DNA of 64,000 nucleotides, from the NCBI GenBank assembly GCA_903879335.1, contig CAIRLC010000017.1:1-64000 (forward strand), read 5' to 3'. The notes under the pieces were generated by a model. That model was not told where the DNA came from and searched no databases. It saw nothing but the letters and a program-made list of their open reading frames with translations. The DNA is from an uncultured Pseudomonadota bacterium. Lineage in GTDB: Bacteria > Pseudomonadota > Gammaproteobacteria > Steroidobacterales > Steroidobacteraceae. How positions within the stretch are numbered: the stretch's first letter is position 1; each line of letters begins with the position of its first letter. The translations under genes and the position numbers were made by a program. This document shows, piece by piece, positions 26,254 through 35,942 of the stretch.

Positions 26254-27110
26254 GTCACATCCCCAGACGGTAGATCAATGAAACGCTCTGGATGGGCATA
26301 CACGACATGCCGCCCGGCTCTCGCAAATCCGACAAGCGTCACGCCAAAACGTTCGGCCGAACGAATGGCAAATCCGGTCGGCGCCGACACCGCCACGAGC
26401 GTCGAAATCCCCACTGTCGCGACCTTCTGAACCAACTCGTAGCTCGCCCGACTCGAGACGACTGCGAACCCGCGGGACAAGTCCTCATTGCGGCGAACTA
26501 AAGCCCCAATGAGTTTATCGAGGGCATTGTGACGACCGACATCTTCACGCACCAGAACGACGCCCTGGCCCGGGATCGCCCAGCCGGCTGCATGGATACT
26601 GCCGGTTCGAGCGTTAAAGGCCTGACCATTCGAGAGGCTCAACACTGCATCCTGCACGTCGCGGGCCGTCAGGCTTAAGTCGCTTGAAAAAGCGGACGGT
26701 CGGCGAATGGCGTCATCGACGGTCTCCGCGCCACACATGCCACAACCGGTTCTACCGGTCAGGTTCCGCTGACGCTCGAGAAGCTTTGAGAAACGCTCCG
26801 GCAATATATTGAGGCGCACCTCCAAAGCGCCGTCCACCTCGGCAGCCTCCACCGCCCGGATTTCCGAGGCTCCCTCTACGATCGCCTCCGTCAGCGTAAA
26901 ACCGATAGCCAAATCCTCAAGATCACGTGGCGTCGCCAACATAACGACGTGAGGGACCCCCTGGTAACGAAAGGCAATCGGCCACTCTTCAGCGACAGAA
27001 TCAGTGACTTTTGAGATCAATCCACCATCCCAACGGGTCACGGACACCTCGCCCGTCGGCGCGGGGTTCAGTAAGCCACTGAGACGCAGGTCGTCGGACA
27101 CGTTGATCAC
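26250..27110 (-). CDS. fdhD: Formate dehydrogenase sulfurtransferase FdhD
   Basis: A 286-residue FdhD. It carries the essential cysteine pair in TGRTGCGMCGAETVDDA, the conserved FNARTGSIHAAGWA, VREDVGRHNALDKLIGA and SSRASYELVQK. FdhD transfers sulfur from IscS to the molybdenum cofactor of formate dehydrogenases. No formate dehydrogenase structural gene is in the window, so its client must lie elsewhere. GTG at 27110 and another GTG three codons later are both possible starts; TAGGTGATC precedes the second. Confidence 0.92.
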   Translation of the reverse strand: MINVSDDLRLSGLLNPAPTGEVSVTRWDGGLISKVTDSVAEEWPIAFRYQGVPHVVMLATPRDLEDLAIGFTLTEAIVEGASEIRAVEAAEVDGALEVRLNILPERFSKLLERQRNLTGRTGCGMCGAETVDDAIRRPSAFSSDLSLTARDVQDAVLSLSNGQAFNARTGSIHAAGWAIPGQGVVLVREDVGRHNALDKLIGALVRRNEDLSRGFAVVSSRASYELVQKVATVGISTLVAVSAPTGFAIRSAERFGVTLVGFARAGRHVVYAHPERFIDLPSGDVT

Positions 27111-27250
27111 CTACCACAGCATTGAAAGGAGGCACGGCACAGAACGAGGAACAGCACGCCGAGGGCACGGGACGATGGGCCGGCTGACCCGCCCGCCCGG
27201 TCGATGCGGCGCTCCGACCCAGTTTACACGCAACGATCGTGACCCTACCC

Positions 27251-27267
27251 CTCTCAAGGCTTGAGAG
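27251..27267. promoter_or_regulatory. Palindrome upstream of the SBP-permease operon
   Basis: CTCTCAAG-G-CTTGAGAG is a perfect 8-bp inverted repeat around one base. It lies about 135 bp before the transporter start and 15 bp upstream of a TTGATA that could be a -35 element (27283-27288; possible -10 TATTCT at 27308-27313, spacing 19). It is an operator candidate; the regulator is unknown. The rest of 27111-27402 shows no gene. Confidence 0.35.
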
Positions 27268-27402
27268 CCAGAACGCGGATTATTGATAGCGCGACCAAAA
27301 CCTAAGCTATTCTGCGCACTGATCGCGGCTCTAGACCGCGCCGGTCGGCAAGATCGGTGACCACACTAGGCCCGCACACCCATCACGGAGACAGGTACTC
27401 GC

Positions 27403-29694
27403 ATGTGTCGCGCACTTAAGTTTTTGATCGCCTGTTTATGGATCTCGACGACCGCTTTAGCAGGGGCGTCCGAGCAGGCAACGCAAGCCGGCCTGTACAG
27501 CACACCCGCCGATTTGCACGGCAAGCGAATCGCAGTGGCTGTGGGCTCGGCCCAGGAAGCTTGGCTGAGTAAACACTATGCGGACTCGGTGATCCTACAG
27601 TACGACACGATACCGGACCTGGTCATGGCGGTCACAGCGGGGAAGGCAGACGCCACGTTGAAGGATGCGGGAACCCTAAAGGAACTCCTGCGCAAGAATG
27701 ACTCTGTCGCCATTCTCGGCGACTCCATGTTCGACTCGCCTTTGGCTTCGGGCTTTGAAAAGGGTCACCCCGAATTCCGCGTGCCTTTCAACCACTTCCT
27801 CAAGACCATCCGCGACAATGGTGTCTACGCGGACATGATCGATCGCTGGATCAAGCAGGGCGTGAGCAAGATGCCAAGGATCGAGAACCGAGGCCGCAAT
27901 GGAACGTTCACGGTTGGCGTTTCACTCGTGGGGCTCCCCTTCGCCAGCATCCAAGACAACGTGCCGACCGGTCTATTTTTTGAGTTCATGGAGCGTTTTG
28001 GCGCATCGATCGGTAAAACACCAAAATTCCAATTTCTAGAAGTCGGTGGAATGGTCGCCGCATCCGCTTCAGGCAAGGTCGACATGATTACCGCCCTCTT
28101 CGATACCGAAGAGCGTCGTAAAAAGATCGATTTTTCTGATCCGATTTACACCATGGGCAATCACTTTGTGGTGCTCAAACGGAATCTGGCTAACCCTAAT
28201 GATTCAACCCCACAGGCCCCAAAAGCCACGGACGGAAAACTACATTCTGCAGAGGATTTGCACGGCAAACGCATTGCCGTGCTGATGGGTAGCGCATACG
28301 AAAGTTATGCGACGAAAAATTTTCCAGATTCAACAGTGCTCCAATTCCAGACTGCGGCAGACGTCTTGGAATCGATTAAATATGGTAAAGCCGATGCCTC
28401 GATCAACGACCTCGACACCCTGCGCGTCATACTCAAAGCTGACCCGGCGTTCGGCGAGGTGGGCGACGTCCTGTTTAGCTTCAAGACTGCCGCTGGATTT
28501 CGGAAGAACGAGGATGATCTACGCGCAAAATTTAATGCTTACCTCGCCACCATCCGAAAAAATGGGGATTACGACCAGATTGTCGCGGCGTGGTTGACTG
28601 GCGAAAAAACGGAAATGCCGGAGATTCCGAACTCGGGCGCTAATGGCGAACTCATCGTCGGCACGACGAATCTCGGCTTACCAACGGTGGCCGTTAAGGA
28701 CAACAAACTTGTCGGAGCGGACATCGAACTGGTAACCCGCTTTGCAGCATCCATCGGCAAGACCCCTAAATTTTCGGTGATGGATTTCGGCGGACTCATC
28801 GCCGCCCTCGTCTCAGGCAAAGTCGATCTGATCGCCAGTGGGATTTTCGTCACGGAAGAGAGACTCAAGAAGATCAATTTCTCCGATCCATACTATGAAG
28901 CTGGAAATAAGTTTTTCGCCCTAAAAACGAATATCGCTGGCAGTCAGAATTCGAATACAGCGGCAGGTGCCGCAACTGAGCAGTCACCACCAAGCTTTCT
29001 ATCAAGACTCAAAGCAAGTTTTGAGTCCAATATCTTGGCTGAAAAACGCTACTTGATGATCCTTGAGGGTCTTAAAACGACGATTATTATTTCCGTTCTC
29101 GCGACCTTGTTTGGCACAGCGTTGGGCGGCGTCATCTGCTTCCTACGTATGTCATCAAACGTGTGGCTGAACGCACCTGCCAAGGCCTACATCGCCATAT
29201 TGCGGGGTACTCCCGTTCTGGTGTTGTTGATGCTTATTTTCTACGTGGTTTTCGGTTCAGTGAACATTGATCCAGTCATAGTGGCAGTCATCGCCTTTGG
29301 GATGAACTTTGCCGCTTACTTCGCAGAAATATTCCGTTCTGGCCTGGCGGGAATCGAGCGAGGACAAACCGAAGCCGGCATCGCGATGGGCTTAACAACT
29401 ACGCAGACATTCATCCATGTACTGCTGCCACAAACCATCGTGCGCATCCTGCCTGTCTACAAGGGCGAGTTCATTTCGCTGGTGAAAATGACATCCATCG
29501 TGGGCTACATCGCGGTCCACGATCTGACGAAGGCCGGCGACATCATTCGTAGCCGGACGTTTGACGCGTTTTTTCCGTTAGTGATGGTCGCAGTGTTGTA
29601 CTTCCTCATCGCGGCAGTACTGATTCAGGGATTGGAATATTTAGAGCGAAAAACTGATCCTGTTGCTCGTCGCCGCAAGGGGGGTGCGAAATGA
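27403..29694 (+). CDS. Tandem substrate-binding lobes fused to amino-acid-type ABC permease
   Basis: A 763-residue fusion. A Sec signal (1-22, no lipobox) is followed by two similar units of about 225 residues. Each unit is a type 3 solute-binding protein written in reversed lobe order: C-lobe-like 37-165 ([35 protein letters not shown]), N-lobe-like 167-262 ([25 protein letters not shown]), C-lobe 285-405 ([35 protein letters not shown]) and N-lobe 416-510 ([27 protein letters not shown]). The carboxylate-binding Arg (238, 487) is kept in both. A HisM-type permease domain with EAA loop [14 protein letters not shown] fills 545-750. Read along the chain, 167-405 is a normal N-C protein, while the first and last lobes could pair across it. 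Fused binding domains are known in GlnP-type importers; this lobe order is unusual. It overlaps the ATPase gene by 4 bp. Confidence 0.88.
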   Translation: MCRALKFLIACLWISTTALAGASEQATQAGLYSTPADLHGKRIAVAVGSAQEAWLSKHYADSVILQYDTIPDLVMAVTAGKADATLKDAGTLKELLRKNDSVAILGDSMFDSPLASGFEKGHPEFRVPFNHFLKTIRDNGVYADMIDRWIKQGVSKMPRIENRGRNGTFTVGVSLVGLPFASIQDNVPTGLFFEFMERFGASIGKTPKFQFLEVGGMVAASASGKVDMITALFDTEERRKKIDFSDPIYTMGNHFVVLKRNLANPNDSTPQAPKATDGKLHSAEDLHGKRIAVLMGSAYESYATKNFPDSTVLQFQTAADVLESIKYGKADASINDLDTLRVILKADPAFGEVGDVLFSFKTAAGFRKNEDDLRAKFNAYLATIRKNGDYDQIVAAWLTGEKTEMPEIPNSGANGELIVGTTNLGLPTVAVKDNKLVGADIELVTRFAASIGKTPKFSVMDFGGLIAALVSGKVDLIASGIFVTEERLKKINFSDPYYEAGNKFFALKTNIAGSQNSNTAAGAATEQSPPSFLSRLKASFESNILAEKRYLMILEGLKTTIIISVLATLFGTALGGVICFLRMSSNVWLNAPAKAYIAILRGTPVLVLLMLIFYVVFGSVNIDPVIVAVIAFGMNFAAYFAEIFRSGLAGIERGQTEAGIAMGLTTTQTFIHVLLPQTIVRILPVYKGEFISLVKMTSIVGYIAVHDLTKAGDIIRSRTFDAFFPLVMVAVLYFLIAAVLIQGLEYLERKTDPVARRRKGGAK

Positions 29695-30782
29695 TTAAGG
29701 TCGACCATCTATCCAAGAGTTATGGGACGCTGAAGGTATTGCGTGACATCACCACTGAGATCAAGAAGGGTGAAGTCGTCGCCATTATTGGCCCATCGGG
29801 CACCGGCAAGAGCACCTTCCTCCGCTGCCTTAATCTGCTGGACACGCCAACAGGAGGGTTGATTTCGATCGACGGTCAGAACATCTTAGATCCGAAGACG
29901 GATGTTCCGAAGATTCGGCAAAAAATGAACATGGTCTTCCAGTCGTTCAACCTTTTTTCACACTTGACCGTACTCGAGAACCTCACGCTCGCGCCGGTCA
30001 AATTGCGGGGTGTTTCGCTCGAACAAGCCAAGACTCGGGGTATGGAACTCCTTCGTCTTGTCGGCTTGGGTGAGAAGGCTGAGCAATTCCCACACGAACT
30101 ATCGGGTGGTCAGAAGCAACGCGTCGCAATCGCTCGGTGCTTGGCGATGGAGCCCGAGGTTATTTTGTTCGACGAGCCCACCTCAGCGCTCGACCCCACA
30201 ATGGTCAGTGAGGTACTCAGCGTTATTCGCCGACTCGCTAAAGATGGCATGACCATGGCCATCGTTACCCATGAGATGGATTTTGCTCGTGATGTCGCCA
30301 GCCGTATTTTTTATATGGATCAGGGTCTGATCTATGAGGAAGGTACGCCCGATCAGATATTCAACAACCCGCAAAAAGAACTCACACGCTCATTTATCAA
30401 TCGTGTGAAGACCTGCCGGTACTCAATTGCATCGGCTGACTTTGATCTCTATGCCATGAATGGTCAGATTCAGGTGTTCTGCGAGAAACACGCCATCTCG
30501 GCTAAGACGTGCGGCAATCTTCTTCTAGTGTCCGAAGAAGTCTTGCAGCTCTATAAGCCACTGCTCAGCTCGCGAAAACTCGAAGTGATCGTCGGATATT
30601 CCGAAAAGACCGGGCAGATCGAACTGGTGTTCGAGAGCGACGGGCACATCGGCAATGTGCTTGAAGCTGAAGATCTTGACGACAACCTGCCTTTAGTCCT
30701 CATCCGCGGCTATACCGATGGAATCGAATTTCAGCACGGCGAATCCGGTGACCGCTTGCGGCTATTGGTCAGGAAGAGCTAA
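29691..30782 (+). CDS. Amino-acid ABC transporter ATPase with C-terminal RsbW-like extension
   Basis: A 363-residue protein. Residues 1-237 are a complete GlnQ/HisP-type ATPase: Walker [11 protein letters not shown]-loop [10 protein letters not shown], signature [15 protein letters not shown], Walker [14 protein letters not shown], switch THEMDFA. This is the normal full length. About 126 further residues follow. They read like an anti-sigma/GHKL ATPase fold: [26 protein letters not shown] (helix with N-box position), [22 protein letters not shown] (strands and G1-like D-G), then [30 protein letters not shown] (terminal helix and strand). The N-box Asn and the second glycine motif look lost, so it may bind without hydrolysing. 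The first domain is certain, the second is inference. It energises the fused permease encoded just upstream. Confidence 0.88.
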   Translation: MIKVDHLSKSYGTLKVLRDITTEIKKGEVVAIIGPSGTGKSTFLRCLNLLDTPTGGLISIDGQNILDPKTDVPKIRQKMNMVFQSFNLFSHLTVLENLTLAPVKLRGVSLEQAKTRGMELLRLVGLGEKAEQFPHELSGGQKQRVAIARCLAMEPEVILFDEPTSALDPTMVSEVLSVIRRLAKDGMTMAIVTHEMDFARDVASRIFYMDQGLIYEEGTPDQIFNNPQKELTRSFINRVKTCRYSIASADFDLYAMNGQIQVFCEKHAISAKTCGNLLLVSEEVLQLYKPLLSSRKLEVIVGYSEKTGQIELVFESDGHIGNVLEAEDLDDNLPLVLIRGYTDGIEFQHGESGDRLRLLVRKS

Positions 30783-30899
30783 GAGGGATCGGGGACTGGC
30801 GATGCGACCCCATTCAAGAGGGTGAATTGCGGCATCGTCGGTCTTTCCGCATTTGCGGGGGCAATCCCTCACGCCATGCTTGCCGGTGCGACGATGTAA

Positions 30900-30918
30900 A
30901 TGGTGGCTAGGGCGGGAA
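30900..30918. repeat. Left attachment-site copy (tRNA-Met 3' end repeat)
   Basis: Bases 30900-30918 (ATGGTGGCTAGGG, C, GGGAA) match 40594-40612 at 18 of 19 positions in the same orientation. The right copy covers the CCA end and acceptor/T-stem of tRNA-Met. This is the direct repeat expected when an element integrates into the 3' end of a tRNA gene. The first 13 bases are identical. Confidence 0.75.
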
Positions 30919-30974
30919 CCTAATTCCACCGAAATATACAACGAATCAAGCAGTTACGCGGATTCTACTTTGGC

Positions 30975-30999
30975 CGATACCAACAAAGTACCAGCAAAA
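30975..30999. repeat. Arm-type integrase repeat, left end
   Basis: Two near-direct copies, CGATACCAACAAA and GTACCAGCAAAA, lie about 60 bp inside the left attachment site. They resemble CGATACCAGCAAAA at 40449-40462 near the integrase start (12 of 14 for the first). Matching repeats at both ends of the element suggest integrase arm-binding sites. Confidence 0.5.
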
Positions 31000-31064
31000 A
31001 TGATGGACTGGGACTAACTGTGTTGAGCCCAAGCTCTCGGTAAATTCTAAGTCGAATACCCCGA

Positions 31065-31781
31065 TTAGGGAATATCCCCGCACCCCTCAACGGAGCAAGA
31101 TAGCGATAGTCGCAGCAGGGCGATGTTATTCCAGGTCATGTGTCGGTACTCAGACGCGTTTTTCCAATAGCGCGGCTTGAAGCTCGCTACGTGCACTCGC
31201 ACTGCGATGCCCGGCTCACGCAGCTTGCTGCGGACGACGTGAATGACCCACTGCACGGTGCCCTTCAGCCACGTGTAGCGCGGATTAAATACCAGATAGA
31301 TGAATCCGGCGAGCGGCGCCGTCAGCATGCTGCACTTGCGCCGGTACATGCGCTGACCTGACTCTGATAGGGCCGCGTATTCCTCCACCGAGAGCGTCGT
31401 GTACGGGCCGCGGTACTTGCTCCAATCGCCGTTGTGAGCATGGTGAAAGTTGTGGTTCTGCGCCCAAACGAACTGCGGCATACCGGCCAGCACGCCGAAG
31501 ACAAACCCGCCCAAACGATTGAAAAAACGGCTGCGAAATAAGCTGAAGTGGCCACAATCGTGCATCAACGCAAAAGCGCGCAACGTAAATAACGCGAGCA
31601 GCGGCACCACGAGTACTGTCAGCCAGACCGAGACGCTGGCAGTCCGCACGGTCACCCACCACAGACCGGCGATTGGCAGCACCGTAGTCAACAGCTGGGT
31701 CAGGCCTTTTAGATTATCGGGAGTGCTGTAGCGGGAGATGATCTCCCGTTTACGCTGCTTAATGCGGTCAATCGAGGGCAC
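31065..31781 (-). pseudogene. C-terminally truncated fatty acid desaturase
   Basis: The frame encodes a di-iron membrane desaturase with the first two histidine boxes (LMHDCGHFSLF and QNHNFHHAHNGDW) and the conserved SFKPRYWKNASEYRHMTWNNIALL. The reading frame then leaves the family and stops after about 17 unrelated residues. The third box, needed for iron binding and expected about 80 residues later, is missing. The break lies about 150-200 bp from the left attachment repeat, so loss at the element edge is likely. GTG at 31781 is the most plausible start; the open frame upstream to 31919 has no family similarity. Confidence 0.75.
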
Positions 31782-32070
31782 TGGGGAACTCGCCTCTAGG
31801 CTGGCTGTGATTGTGCACAGAGGTCTACCGTAGCAGATGGGCCACGACCGGGACACCCTCCTCCTCGCGAAGGGCCAGCGACCCAGCCAGCCGCAGCCCC
31901 GTTTTGCCGGACCCACCAAGGCGCTGCTGCGCCGTGGTTCTTACCCGCCTTGCCCGACGCCGCCAAGAGCGCTGGTGATTTAACGAAAAACAAGATGCCC
32001 CCTGCTCTCATCGCCACGCAGGGCAAGGGAGTTGACTGAAGCGCTTGCTGGGGGAGCCAGCAGGGCGAGC
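31782..32070. other. Non-coding gap inside the element
   Basis: Nothing recognisable was found between the truncated desaturase and the serine hydrolase stop codon. No hairpin with a U tract and no conserved ORF. Confidence 0.5.
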
Positions 32071-33885
32071 TCAGGGGCAAAACCGTGTCAGCCGATTGGC
32101 AACCCGTGCCATTGCGGCCGGGTCACCAGCATTAGAGGTGTCGGCGGATGGGTTGTGAGCCACGCGCACCGCGGTTAATCCGCCTGGGAACAAGGAGACG
32201 GAGTTGTCGCCCCAGCCCACCATCTCCGGAATATAGAGTTTGCACCCCTCGGTCGCGTCATAGCGCATTTCCCAGAAGGCATTGAAGTATGTCGTCTCAC
32301 CAAAAGGACCCTTGTCGCCTGTTGGCAGCCCCCGCGGCGCAGTGCCGGCTTGCAACTGCGCAATGCGCGGCGCATACAACAACTGCACTCCGGCATGGCG
32401 ACCGCCAGCATGATAAAGCCGCGCAACTTTCACCAGATCGCTGATCGTCGCGTAATAGCCGTAGGCCATGAGCGGCTGCCCCGCGCTGCCATCCGCCTCA
32501 ATCGTACGGTTAATGGGCGCGTAGTGAATGCCGAGTGGCGTATAGACCTCCCGTTCCAGCATCGACCACAAGTCAGCGGTCGGGCCTTCCTTGGACTTGA
32601 GGTACCGATCCATCGCTTCCCCCAGCAGGTACATGTCTTGATCGCGGTAGCGAACGACTTCCCCGGGACCCCACGGATAAACGCGCGCAATCCGTAGTAA
32701 CGTCGCCACTTTAGTCGCGCGCGACGATGCATCTGCCCAATCGTTGTAGGTCGCATCAATATAACCATCGCCAGAACGGTTTGGGTCGCGCTCAGCACTG
32801 CCATTACCCTGGCCGGTAACCATGTTGATGCAATCATCAAATCGGACATTTGCCCAGGCAGGGTAAGCCGCCACTTCAGGCACAAAGTCACGAATTTTGA
32901 GCTCAAAGACGCCGGGGCCGTACTTCTGTGCCAGGTGCAATAACGCCACTTCGTTGGCGAAGGCTTTGGTAACCGACCAGATGCCAAAACGCGTCCGATC
33001 ACACCAGGGCAATGGGCCACCAGCACTGGTACAACCGCGGGTATAAAAAACACCGTGGTAATCGAGCCCAGTCAGCACCGTCTGATCAGCGGCAAGCCCC
33101 GCGTCAAACCCCTCTAGTTTCGCGCGACCCACTTTGCGCTCCAATTCCGACCAGGAACGCACGGGAACCGCGTCCCGCAACGACGCCCTGTAGGTTGCCT
33201 CAAGGGCGGCCCAGTCGCGGCGCGTTGCTTGCACCCACGTAGCCTGCGTAACACCCACGGCGGTGAAGTAGGTCTCGACGTGAGCGGGTGTCGTTTGTTG
33301 GACGATCTGAAAACGCAGGTGGGACACCTTGCCGCCCCGATAGAGGAACGTGGCCAACCCGTTGTGCGTCTCGCCCTCCAGCGTGTGGACGAGGGAGAAC
33401 GGAAACGCACCGCGCGACCAACCCCGATCAGCCGGCTCAGACCAAACGCGTCCGGGCTGTACGATGACGTCCCAATAACTACGCCCACCTGGCAGCGAAC
33501 CGACCCGTATCACCTCTTGTGTCACAGGAACCAGATCACCGCGGACAGACAAAAAAGTCAGATCCACCTGGGGGAAATATTGCGCATCTTTGCCGAGGAC
33601 GGCGTGTGCTTGTAAGTCTGCAGGCTGCGTCGTCATCAGGACTTCTGCAAGCCTGAGCGTGCCGCGATACGGCTCGTGCGCTGCCGCTGCGTGTGGCCCG
33701 GGGACAAAGGCTTGATTGTCGATCACTGCAATAGGCGCCACAGCGTCCAACAAATCCGTGACGGTGAGGCGCGCAGCGGTGGCGTAACCCACGGACGCAA
33801 AGGCCAACAGGCACATGCAAACGACCGCATCGCGAACTGCCCGACTTTGGGAGACGCCGAGTCCCTTATAAAAGCGTAACGACAT
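32071..33885 (-). CDS. Exported serine hydrolase (beta-lactamase/NylB-like)
   Basis: A 604-residue protein with an N-terminal hydrophobic signal (VVCMCLLAFASVGYATAA). The first half (about 40-240) is a domain I do not recognise. The second half is a class C beta-lactamase-fold hydrolase: nucleophile motif FGIWSVTKAFANEVALLHL (SxxK), the tyrosine block VVRYRDQDMYLLGEAM, and VGWGDNSVSLFPGG near the end in place of the KTG/HTG motif. Such enzymes are esterases, amidases or peptidases rather than antibiotic resistance factors. It ends the minus-strand pair with the PQQ dehydrogenase (26 bp gap), so the two probably act on one exported substrate (inference). Confidence 0.8.
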   Translation of the reverse strand: MSLRFYKGLGVSQSRAVRDAVVCMCLLAFASVGYATAARLTVTDLLDAVAPIAVIDNQAFVPGPHAAAAHEPYRGTLRLAEVLMTTQPADLQAHAVLGKDAQYFPQVDLTFLSVRGDLVPVTQEVIRVGSLPGGRSYWDVIVQPGRVWSEPADRGWSRGAFPFSLVHTLEGETHNGLATFLYRGGKVSHLRFQIVQQTTPAHVETYFTAVGVTQATWVQATRRDWAALEATYRASLRDAVPVRSWSELERKVGRAKLEGFDAGLAADQTVLTGLDYHGVFYTRGCTSAGGPLPWCDRTRFGIWSVTKAFANEVALLHLAQKYGPGVFELKIRDFVPEVAAYPAWANVRFDDCINMVTGQGNGSAERDPNRSGDGYIDATYNDWADASSRATKVATLLRIARVYPWGPGEVVRYRDQDMYLLGEAMDRYLKSKEGPTADLWSMLEREVYTPLGIHYAPINRTIEADGSAGQPLMAYGYYATISDLVKVARLYHAGGRHAGVQLLYAPRIAQLQAGTAPRGLPTGDKGPFGETTYFNAFWEMRYDATEGCKLYIPEMVGWGDNSVSLFPGGLTAVRVAHNPSADTSNAGDPAAMARVANRLTRFCP

Positions 33886-33911
33886 TATTTTTACCCCTGT
33901 GAAACTGCGCT

Positions 33912-35942
33912 TTATGGCGCCCCAAGCTTGAATACAAAAATCGCTGGCGCCCCTTTGTCCTCACCAAACCAAAACGACCCCTTGCCACTGGCGACGCCAA
34001 TGTACTGTCGACCCTCTACCGCGTAGGTCACGACGCCAGCCGTCATCGCACCACCGACGTTGAATCGATACAGCACCCGCCCGTCATCGGCATCGAATGC
34101 AAGGACATCACCGGTGTTCTCGCCCGTGAAAATCAAGCCACCGGCCGTCGCTGTGACTCCGGCGACCATGGGTTTTTCGGAATGATATTGCCAGCGTATA
34201 GAACCTGTGCTGGCATCGATGGCGGTCAATAGACCGTGCGCTTGCGCTACGGGGTCCATCTCATCCGTGCCACCCATGTAGTCTTTGCCCGACACAATCA
34301 GCGACTCGTCGCCCAACTTGCCCGTCGTGCACCAGTCAACCGACGGCACGTACAAAGTCTGCAGTGGCGGATACCAAGCCGGGCCATTCCACTGGATACC
34401 ACCCAGATCTCCAGGACAAAAACGGGTTCCGGCAGCCGTGATCGGCACATCCACATTGAGGTGTTGGCCAATCGCGGTCTGACGCAAAAGCGCGTGCGTG
34501 TCTTGATCGTAAAGCCGCACAATGCCGTCCTTCCCACCGGCCACCACGACCGGATGCAGATGACCGTCAACCGCGACTTCGACGATCGGGCTGACCTGCG
34601 TGACGTCCCAATCCTTATCATCGTTCGGGACCAACTGCGCATACCAACGTAGTGTCCCGGTATGCACGTCGAGGGCAACCAGAGAGTCGGTGTAGAGGTT
34701 GGCTCCGCGGCGCAAATCCGCCCCGAACACCGGCGCGGGATTCGTCACCGGCACATAGAGTTGGCCGCGTTGTACGTCCAACGACATTGGGCTCCAAACC
34801 GCACCGCCTCCAATCGGCAACTTCGCATCGTGAATCCAGGTGTCAAAGCCTGGTTCGCCGGCTCTTGGGATAGTGTTGAAACGCCATACCGGGGCGCCAT
34901 CGGTCAGCCGGAACGCGCCAATCCAACCCTGAATACTGTTTTCGCTGCCCGCGGGCGCGATCAAAATCAGATCCTCGAAAATTAACGGTGGCATTGAGAA
35001 GGCTTCACCTGCCGCGGGCCTTGCCACCTGACGGGCCCAGAGCAGGCGCCCATCCGCCGCATCCAGCGCGATCAGGTACCCGTCACTGGTGCCGCGCACA
35101 ACATAGCCGTCTTTGATGGCAACACCGCGGTTGTTGGGCCAGGACTCGGCGTCTTGTGCGGGCCATTGGTAACGCCAGCGCTGACGACAGGTCGCGGCAT
35201 CGATCGCAACCGTCAGCTTCGGAGTCGTCACAAACATGGTGCCGCGATACACCACGGGCCCAGTGACAAAATTCTCGAGCGCACCGAACTGATAGACACA
35301 GGCCACTTGCAACCGCGACACGTTTTGACGATTGATTTGTTCCAGTGGGGAGAAACGCGTACCGCGATAATCATGGTTGTGGTACACCCAGTCACTGCTC
35401 TGGGCTGCCTGTCCAAGCTCCGTAGCCGAGGGTCCAGCGCCGTGCGCCACCATGCCCTGATCGCCCGCGATGAACAGTTGCCGGTCCTGACGGCCATTAC
35501 TTGCCGCCGCTGGGGATCTACCAGCCGTACCGGTGCCGGCGACTGCGTGACCTAGTGAATCCAACGTGAGTGCATCGACCCCCGGAGCGACATCGTTATG
35601 CGCCAGCACGTAAGCCACCAAGCCCAGATACTCATCCTGCGTCAGAGATCCAGTGGCTGGCCGTGGCATCGAAGTGCTGATGATGTAGTACAGATCACCC
35701 GCGGTACGCGTGCCCTTGGTCCATTGCTGCGCAAAGACGGGCCCGCTGAGCGCCGGCGCGACCGCGCCTTGCAGGTGATCTCCATGGCAAACCGCGCAGT
35801 GCCTGGCATAGACCGCAGCGCCACGGTCGGCTTGAGCGATGAAATCAGATGGGCCGCCAATCGCCCATGGCGCGATTGCTGTCACCGTCAGCACACCAAA
35901 CAGCATCGATACGGTGCGGGCAAGACGCAGAACGTTTCTCAT
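33912..35942 (-). CDS. PQQ-dependent dehydrogenase with N-terminal cytochrome c domain
   Basis: A 676-residue periplasmic quinohaemoprotein. After a signal peptide (MRNVLRLARTVSML...) comes a class I cytochrome c domain: haem motif CAVCH at about residues 50-54 and the axial Met in STSMPRPATGSLT. The C-terminal 500 residues form an eight-bladed PQQ propeller with repeated W-docking segments (GRLLWARQV, GTLRWYAQL, GSIRWQYHSEKP). Classical alcohol dehydrogenases carry the cytochrome at the C-terminus. The reverse order seen here is that of polyvinyl alcohol dehydrogenase (established knowledge). The substrate is therefore an alcohol, possibly polymeric, but this is not proven. ATG 35942 with AGGG upstream was preferred to 35960. 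Confidence 0.85.
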   Translation of the reverse strand: MRNVLRLARTVSMLFGVLTVTAIAPWAIGGPSDFIAQADRGAAVYARHCAVCHGDHLQGAVAPALSGPVFAQQWTKGTRTAGDLYYIISTSMPRPATGSLTQDEYLGLVAYVLAHNDVAPGVDALTLDSLGHAVAGTGTAGRSPAAASNGRQDRQLFIAGDQGMVAHGAGPSATELGQAAQSSDWVYHNHDYRGTRFSPLEQINRQNVSRLQVACVYQFGALENFVTGPVVYRGTMFVTTPKLTVAIDAATCRQRWRYQWPAQDAESWPNNRGVAIKDGYVVRGTSDGYLIALDAADGRLLWARQVARPAAGEAFSMPPLIFEDLILIAPAGSENSIQGWIGAFRLTDGAPVWRFNTIPRAGEPGFDTWIHDAKLPIGGGAVWSPMSLDVQRGQLYVPVTNPAPVFGADLRRGANLYTDSLVALDVHTGTLRWYAQLVPNDDKDWDVTQVSPIVEVAVDGHLHPVVVAGGKDGIVRLYDQDTHALLRQTAIGQHLNVDVPITAAGTRFCPGDLGGIQWNGPAWYPPLQTLYVPSVDWCTTGKLGDESLIVSGKDYMGGTDEMDPVAQAHGLLTAIDASTGSIRWQYHSEKPMVAGVTATAGGLIFTGENTGDVLAFDADDGRVLYRFNVGGAMTAGVVTYAVEGRQYIGVASGKGSFWFGEDKGAPAIFVFKLGAP

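Larger units (their letters stand above)
30783..31064. other. Left boundary of the integrated element, non-coding
   Basis: No gene is present. The stretch holds the left attachment repeat (30900-30918) and two arm-like direct repeats (30975-30999), both described separately. The rest shows no structure. Confidence 0.6.

Noticed and set aside
30900-30975. Possible tRNA fragment or second tRNA gene
   Set aside because: Only the 3' 19 bases match tRNA-Met; no D-arm or anticodon arm follows, so it is an attachment repeat rather than a gene.
32071-33885. Antibiotic beta-lactamase
   Set aside because: SxxK and Tyr motifs fit the fold, but the KTG-type motif is altered and a large extra N-terminal domain is present; ester/amide hydrolase is more likely.
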